From Cyanobacteria bacterium UBA4641 (GTDB taxonomy: Bacteria; Cyanobacteriota; Vampirovibrionia; Gastranaerophilales; Gastranaerophilaceae), in assembly GCA_002405805.1 (NCBI GenBank), contig DHMN01000006.1, positions 1 to 9,768 of the forward strand: 9,768 nt of DNA, given 5' to 3'. Positions 6,172 through 9,768 of the stretch are shown one piece after another; the first letter of the stretch is position 1; each line of letters begins with the position of its first letter. The position numbers and the translations under genes were made by a program. The notes beneath the pieces were generated by a model that ran no database searches, had not been told where the DNA came from, and saw only the letters and a program-made list of their open reading frames with translations.

Positions 6172-7330
6172 TAAAACAATTGCAATTGTTGGAGCAGGGC
6201 CTGCCGGATGTTTTTGCGCAAAATTATTACTAGATTATGGTTTTGAGGTCACTTTATTTGATAAAGGTTCACCTCTCAGGACAATTTTGCCTACAGGGGG
6301 CGGCAGATGTAACCTTGCACATTCTGAAGATGATTTTAAAGAACTTGCAAAAAATTATCCGCGCGGAGAAAAATTTTTATACTCGGTTTTTTCAAAATTT
6401 TCGACAAAAAATACGTTAGAATTTTTTAATTCAATTGGGGTCAAAACCTATACACAAGAGGATAACAGGATTTTCCCGACTTCAAATTCTTCAAAAGAAG
6501 TTCAGGAAAAAATGCTATCTTCTATAAAATGCACCAATATTATAAAAGAAGAAGTTCAACAGATTTCCAAACTTGATAATTGCTACAAAATAAAAACGAA
6601 CAAAAGTTCGTATGCCTTTGATATTGTTGTAGTTTCTATCGGCGGACATTCTAAACTTGATATTTTATCACCACTGGATTTAAAAATCGAACCGCAAACA
6701 CAGGCGCTTGTTGCACTGAAAACTCAAGAAATTTTCGCAGATATTTCAGGAGTTTCTATCAAAAAAGTCAAGGTTTCAGGTAAGGATTTTAAACAGTTAA
6801 AAAAGGATGATATTATTTTTACTCATAAAGGAATTTCAGGTCCTTTAATATATAAAATTTCATCAATTTATGCAAGAAAAGAAGCTCCGTATAAGTTGAC
6901 TTTGCAGCTTGTTGAGTCATTTAATTTGCAAGAAGAATTAGACAAAAATCCGCACAAAGAAATCAAAAATTTGGTCGGCAATTTTGTTCCAAAATCTTTT
7001 GCAAATTGGGTGTTAAATTCACTAGATATTCCACTAGAGACTCCTTGTTGCAAAATAAACGGCAAAACTCGTGACAAGATTTTAAACAGCTTGACTAATT
7101 TTGAAATAAATATAGTCGGAAAAGTTCCTGATAGTGAGGTTGTTACTTGTGGTGGGGTTTCGCTAAAAGAAATCGACTCAAAAACCATGGAGGCTAAACG
7201 CTATCCTAATCTTTATTTCTGCGGAGAAGTTTTGGATATTGATGGTTTTTGTGGAGGATTCAACTTGCAAAACTGCTGGTCTACCGCTTATGTCGTTGCA
7301 CAAGGGGTAAGGCAATGTTACCAAGTTTAG
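6149..7330 (+). CDS. HI0933/YhiN-family FAD-dependent oxidoreductase, divergent
   Basis: A 393-residue flavoprotein of the HI0933/YhiN family, which also includes BaiN. The N-terminal dinucleotide-binding fold has GAGPAG (15-20) and the FDKG end of the second strand; GGGRCNLAH (50-58) is the family hallmark. The C-terminus has the second FAD-contact motif YFCGEVLDIDGFCGGFNLQNCWSTA (356-380). The middle differs: after GGHSK (165-169) the sequence goes almost directly to QALVALKT (185-192), missing most of the segment usually written as SYPxTGSTGDGYxxAxxLGH. The physiological substrate is unknown for most of the family, so none is assigned. The gene overlaps folK by 23 bp without a clear Shine-Dalgarno. 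The final codons and stop (CYQV, TAG) lie inside a dispersed repeat. Confidence 0.88.
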   Translation: MAQESISNKTIAIVGAGPAGCFCAKLLLDYGFEVTLFDKGSPLRTILPTGGGRCNLAHSEDDFKELAKNYPRGEKFLYSVFSKFSTKNTLEFFNSIGVKTYTQEDNRIFPTSNSSKEVQEKMLSSIKCTNIIKEEVQQISKLDNCYKIKTNKSSYAFDIVVVSIGGHSKLDILSPLDLKIEPQTQALVALKTQEIFADISGVSIKKVKVSGKDFKQLKKDDIIFTHKGISGPLIYKISSIYARKEAPYKLTLQLVESFNLQEELDKNPHKEIKNLVGNFVPKSFANWVLNSLDIPLETPCCKINGKTRDKILNSLTNFEINIVGKVPDSEVVTCGGVSLKEIDSKTMEAKRYPNLYFCGEVLDIDGFCGGFNLQNCWSTAYVVAQGVRQCYQV

Positions 7331-7378
7331 CATGACTAAAATAAATTAACTGTCATTCTGAATTTAGTTCGGAATCTC
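7317..7378. repeat. Second copy of the 1-63 repeat, overlapping the flavoprotein stop codon
   Basis: CCAAGTTTAGCATGACTAAA and the following ATAAATTAACTGTCATTCTG, then AATTTAGTTCGGAATCT, match positions 4-59 in the same orientation with only a few differences. The hairpin (ATTCTGAA / TTCGGAAT) keeps pairing through one mismatch or wobble. The first 14 bases are coding: they supply the last four residues and the TAG of the flavoprotein gene. Confidence 0.75.
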
Positions 7379-7389
7379 TTATTGGACAC

Positions 7390-7520
7390 ATAGGTCATTG
7401 TCATTCTGAACTGACTAGAATATAAGTTGAGCTAGAGCTAGACGTAATATTCTGTTCCTACTCGGAGATTCAGAATCTTTTCCATAATTAAGATAGGGCA
7501 AAGGTAATATTTGCTAAATT
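7390..7520 (+). repeat. Composite repeat interrupted by a 54-bp hairpin segment
   Basis: ATAGGTCATTGTCATTCTGA and GATTCAGAATCTTTTCCATA, with a TTTGCTAAAT-like tail, match the minus strand of 65-149 in the same order. The palindrome is split: about 54 bases (7413-7466) replace a single base of the uninterrupted copy. The insert has its own inverted repeat (AGAATAT 7417-7423 with ATATTCT 7447-7453) around a tandem GAGCTA GAGCTA. It is not similar to the insert at 220-267. Confidence 0.65.
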
Positions 7521-7539
7521 ATTTATTCACCCCCACAAC

Positions 7540-7567
7540 TTGTAATTATTTCCGCGCGTAATATAAT
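7540..7567 (+). promoter_or_regulatory. thrS promoter
   Basis: TTGTAA (7540-7545) and TATAAT (7562-7567) with a 16-bp spacer form a near-consensus sigma-70 promoter; the -10 is perfect. Transcription would begin near 7574, giving a leader of about 100 nt before thrS. It lies right after the repeat mosaic, which separates thrS from the folK operon. Confidence 0.65.
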
Positions 7568-7573
7568 TTATAT

Positions 7574-7673
7574 TGTACAAAAGTTAGAGGGATCCACCTC
7601 AGGGGTTTGCCGTATGTATAAGGGTTTTTATATATAGTTTAAGCTCTCCCTAAAAAGGATAGAAAGAAGAAAA
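7574..7673 (+). promoter_or_regulatory. Structured thrS mRNA leader (possible control element)
   Basis: About 100 untranslated bases contain alternative short pairings: GAGG (7587-7590) with CCTC (7597-7600); AGGGA (7588-7592) with TCCCT (7647-7651); and AGGG (7621-7624) with CCCT (7648-7651). The last two compete for the same strand. There is no T-box consensus and no U-run terminator. AAGGA (7655-7659) is 14 bases from the ATG, and AGAAAGAAG (7661-7669) is a closer but weaker ribosome site. An autoregulatory leader is only a suggestion. Confidence 0.3.
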
Positions 7674-9482
7674 ATGGAAAAGAACAACGAAACTTTGTCT
7701 ATTCTAAGACACTCAACATCACACATTATGGCACAAGCCGTTCAAAGCCTGTTCCCTTCTGCAAAGTTAGCAATTGGACCTGCTACCGCTGACGGTTTTT
7801 ACTATGACTTTGATTTGACTGACGGTCATGCCTTCACTCAAGAAGATTTGGCTAAAATCGAAGAAAAAATGAAAGAAATTATCAAACAAAATCTTACATT
7901 TGAAAAATACGTCATTCCTGATGTTGACAAGCAAATTGAAGAATTTAAAAAAGAAGGTGAAATCTACAAAGCTGAATTATTGGAAGAACACAGAAACGAT
8001 AATCCGACTTTATACATCACAAAAGATAAAGACGGAAATGCTTTGTTCAATGACCTTTGTGCAGGTCCTCACCTTCCTAACACATCATATATTAAAGCTA
8101 ATGCTTTCAAATTGTTAAAAGTTGCAGGTGCATACTGGAGAGGTAACGAAAAGAACAAAATGTTACAAAGAATTTATGCTACTGCGTATTGGAATAAAGA
8201 AGATTTACAAGCTTATTTAACATTCTTGGAAGAGGCTGAAAAACGTGACCACAGAAAACTTGGTACAAAGCTTGATTTGTTCTCAACAAGAGAAGAATTA
8301 GGCGGAGGGCTTGTTTTGTGGCACCCAAATCTTGCTATTGTAAGAGAAGAAATTGAAAACTATTGGAGAACTGAACACAGAAAACGTGGTTATGTAATCG
8401 TAAACACTCCACAAATCGCAAAATCTAAATTGTGGGAAATTTCAGGTCACGCTGACCACTACAGAGAAAATATGTTCTTCATTCAAAAAGATAATGATTC
8501 AGATGACCAATTCATTTTGAAACCAATGAACTGTCCGTTCCACATCTTGATTTATCAAGCAAACAGATACTCTTACCGTTCATTACCATTGAGAATGGCT
8601 GAGTTGGGTACTGTTTATCGTAAGGAAAAATCAGGTGCTTTGTCAGGTTTGACTCGTGTTCAAGGTTTCACTCAAGATGATGCTCACATTTTCTGTACAC
8701 CTGAACAACTTGTTGACGAAATCAATGGAATTATTGATTTTGTTGCTGATACATTGGCAATTTTCAAGATGAAATTTGAAGTTGAATTATCAACAAGACC
8801 TGAAAATTATATCGGCGAAATAGAAAACTGGAACAGAGCTGAAGCAGGTTTGAAAGAGGCTATGGACAGACGTGGAATGAAATATGACATTAACGAAGGT
8901 GATGGCGCATTCTATGGTCCAAAAATCGACTTCAAAATCAAAGATGCTATCGGCAGAACTTGGCAATGTGCTACTATCCAGTTAGACTTCAACTTGCCTG
9001 AAAGATTTGATATTAAATATCAAGACAGAGACGGTCAATTGAAGACTCCATTGATGTTGCACAGAGTAATCTTTGGTTCAATGGAAAGATTCCACGGTAT
9101 CTTGATTGAACATTATGCAGGAGCATTCCCTACATGGCTTGCTCCAGCTCAAGTAAACATTGTTCCTATTTCAAATGAAAAACACATTGATTTTGCGGAA
9201 GAAGTTTACAAAAAAATGCGTGATGCAGGTATCAGAGTAAATCTTGATGACCGTTCAGAAAGTATGAACTACAAAATTAGAGAATCTCTTCAAGATAAGA
9301 AAATTCCTTATGTTTGTGTAATTGGCGATAAGGAAATTGAGGCTAATTCTGTAGCTGTTCGTGCTAGAGGTATCGGTCAAGTCGGAACATTCAAAGTTGA
9401 TGAATTTATCGATATTATCAAAGATGAAATCAAAAACAGAGAAAATGACTCTTTTGCAAAAGGGTTGCAAACAAATAAGTAA
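7674..9482 (+). CDS. thrS: Threonyl-tRNA synthetase, TGS-less form
   Basis: Charges tRNA-Thr with threonine in the cytosol. The 602-residue protein begins almost directly at the editing domain, with LRHSTSHIMAQAV (11-23): H13, H17, C129 and H133 form the HxxxH and CxxxH editing site that removes mischarged serine. The N-terminal TGS domain of about 60 residues found in E. coli ThrRS is absent. The catalytic domain follows: MNCPFH with zinc ligand C287, motif 2 around YRKEKSGALSGL with R316, zinc ligands H338 and H463, and motif 3 GSMERF with R472. The anticodon-binding domain occupies about 490-590. The TGS-less layout matches what I recall of cyanobacterial ThrRS. The gene has its own promoter, a 100-nt leader and a strong terminator, so it is probably monocistronic. 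Confidence 0.97.
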   Translation: MEKNNETLSILRHSTSHIMAQAVQSLFPSAKLAIGPATADGFYYDFDLTDGHAFTQEDLAKIEEKMKEIIKQNLTFEKYVIPDVDKQIEEFKKEGEIYKAELLEEHRNDNPTLYITKDKDGNALFNDLCAGPHLPNTSYIKANAFKLLKVAGAYWRGNEKNKMLQRIYATAYWNKEDLQAYLTFLEEAEKRDHRKLGTKLDLFSTREELGGGLVLWHPNLAIVREEIENYWRTEHRKRGYVIVNTPQIAKSKLWEISGHADHYRENMFFIQKDNDSDDQFILKPMNCPFHILIYQANRYSYRSLPLRMAELGTVYRKEKSGALSGLTRVQGFTQDDAHIFCTPEQLVDEINGIIDFVADTLAIFKMKFEVELSTRPENYIGEIENWNRAEAGLKEAMDRRGMKYDINEGDGAFYGPKIDFKIKDAIGRTWQCATIQLDFNLPERFDIKYQDRDGQLKTPLMLHRVIFGSMERFHGILIEHYAGAFPTWLAPAQVNIVPISNEKHIDFAEEVYKKMRDAGIRVNLDDRSESMNYKIRESLQDKKIPYVCVIGDKEIEANSVAVRARGIGQVGTFKVDEFIDIIKDEIKNRENDSFAKGLQTNK

Positions 9483-9509
9483 GGTTTGATGAGAACTGAA
9501 TATTTTGTA

Positions 9510-9549
9510 CGGAAGGCGGAGAAACAAAGTTTCTCCGCCTTCCGTTTTT
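9510..9549 (+). terminator. Strong intrinsic terminator of thrS
   Basis: A perfect 16-bp stem (9510-9525 with 9529-9544), a 3-nt AAA loop and five T directly after (9545-9549). It starts 28 bp past the thrS stop and is by far the most stable classical terminator in the window. Confidence 0.92.
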
Positions 9550-9550
9550 A

Positions 9551-9628
9551 TGTGTTGGCATGGCAATGCCGACCTTCATTATACAAATCACAAATAGGTT
9601 TATGTCACCCTGAATTTATTTTAGAGAT
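9551..9628 (+). repeat. Composite repeat: GTTGGCAT hairpin plus decayed TTCAGAATCT module
   Basis: GTTGGCAT (9554-9561) and ATGCCGAC (9566-9573) form an 8-bp stem with one wobble. ACCTTCATTATACAAATCA and AAATAGGTTTATGTCACCCTG follow. The order and wording match the minus strand of 116-194, but the last module (TGAATTTATTTTAGAGATAT) has drifted from GAACTTGATTCAGAATCT. It sits immediately behind the thrS terminator. Confidence 0.65.
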
Positions 9629-9657
9629 ATTTCTAGTAACTTTTAACAAAACTCAAC

Positions 9658-9705
9658 ACAGAGCAGGGAAAATATTTAGGGTTTTCCCTGCTCTGTAGCG
9701 TTTTT
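9658..9705 (+). terminator. Terminator-like hairpin at the right edge
   Basis: ACAGAGCAGGGAAAA (9658-9672) pairs perfectly over 15 bp with 9682-9696 around a 9-nt loop; AGCG and then five T (9701-9705) follow on the plus strand. It is a second strong hairpin 109 bp after the thrS terminator, with no plus-strand gene between them. It could be a backup terminator, or a terminator for the minus-strand reading frame that ends inside it, although the U-run is on the plus strand. Confidence 0.5.
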
Positions 9706-9768
9706 CAAGGTTCTGAAAACAATGTTTGTCAACTGTCTTGCCAAACATTTTCTTGCGTGTCTCGGAGT
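9676..9768 (-). CDS. Possible C-terminal end of a gene entering from the right
   Basis: On the minus strand an open frame of 30 residues enters at 9768 and stops at TAA (complement of 9676-9678). The peptide includes ARKCLARQLTNIVFRTLKN, whose spacing of small, basic and hydrophobic residues recalls the final helix of IS110-family transposases (ARKLLxIIxAMLKN-like). That comparison is from memory and rests on one helix. The stop lies in the loop of the 9658-9696 hairpin. It could equally be a chance ORF; the gene body would be outside the window. Confidence 0.25.
   Translation of the reverse strand, partial: TPRHARKCLARQLTNIVFRTLKNATEQGKP

Noticed and set aside
6868..7188. Minus-strand 106-codon open frame inside the flavoprotein gene
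   Set aside because: A shadow of a clearly conserved coding sequence on the plus strand; the opposite frame is open by codon bias only.
7583..7612. T-box antiterminator upstream of thrS
   Set aside because: A GGGATCCACC stretch looks superficially similar, but the conserved T-box core and a downstream U-run terminator are missing.
9255..9566. Minus-strand open frame over the end of thrS
   Set aside because: It starts inside the thrS terminator region and is antisense to the conserved anticodon-binding domain.
9486..9698. Plus-strand 70-codon open frame after thrS
   Set aside because: It runs through the thrS terminator, a dispersed repeat and the second hairpin; it has no ribosome site and no protein-like composition.

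Overview
The window is AT-rich DNA with ten supported or possible coding regions. It most likely comes from a Gram-negative-type bacterium near the base of the cyanobacterial radiation (Vampirovibrionia / Melainabacteria, for example a gut Gastranaerophilales). This is inference. It rests on a threonyl-tRNA synthetase that begins directly at its editing domain without a TGS domain, as remembered for cyanobacterial ThrRS, on a Kdo transferase (hence an LPS outer membrane), on a GlgC, on low GC, and on a dispersed family of short TGTCATnCTGAA...TTCAGAATCT repeats. No rRNA, tRNA, CRISPR or complete mobile element is visible.

Layout. 1-290: a mosaic of short palindromic intergenic repeats. 290-436: leader of a sigma-factor operon, ending in a hairpin that contains the Shine-Dalgarno. 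437-1577 (+): ECF-type sigma factor and a tail-anchored zinc-finger anti-sigma factor. 1566-2799 (-): two overlapping unrecognised genes, converging with and overlapping the anti-sigma gene by 12 bp. 2887-2917: terminator for the minus-strand gene upstream. 2953-4188 (-): glgC (ADP-glucose synthesis). 4291-5595 (-): waaA/kdtA (Kdo transfer to lipid A). 5595-5665: compact divergent promoter region. 5665-7330 (+): folK (folate synthesis) overlapping an HI0933/YhiN-family flavoprotein gene by 23 bp. 7317-7520: second repeat mosaic. 7540-7673: thrS promoter and leader. 7674-9482 (+): thrS, closed by a strong intrinsic terminator at 9510-9549. 9551-9628: another copy of the composite repeat. 9658-9705: a second strong hairpin with a U-run. 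9676-9768 (-): possibly the C-terminal end of a gene running off the window, faintly IS110-transposase-like.

The annotated enzymes are housekeeping: envelope (waaA), storage carbon (glgC), folate (folK) and translation (thrS). The parts worth a second look are the sigma/anti-sigma unit (no periplasmic sensor domain, degenerate second zinc-finger-like copy, hairpin-masked RBS), the unrecognised minus-strand pair, the leaderless-looking divergent promoters of waaA and folK, a flavoprotein that lacks a usual family segment, and a repeat family whose copies are interrupted, inverted and in one case supply a gene's stop codon.
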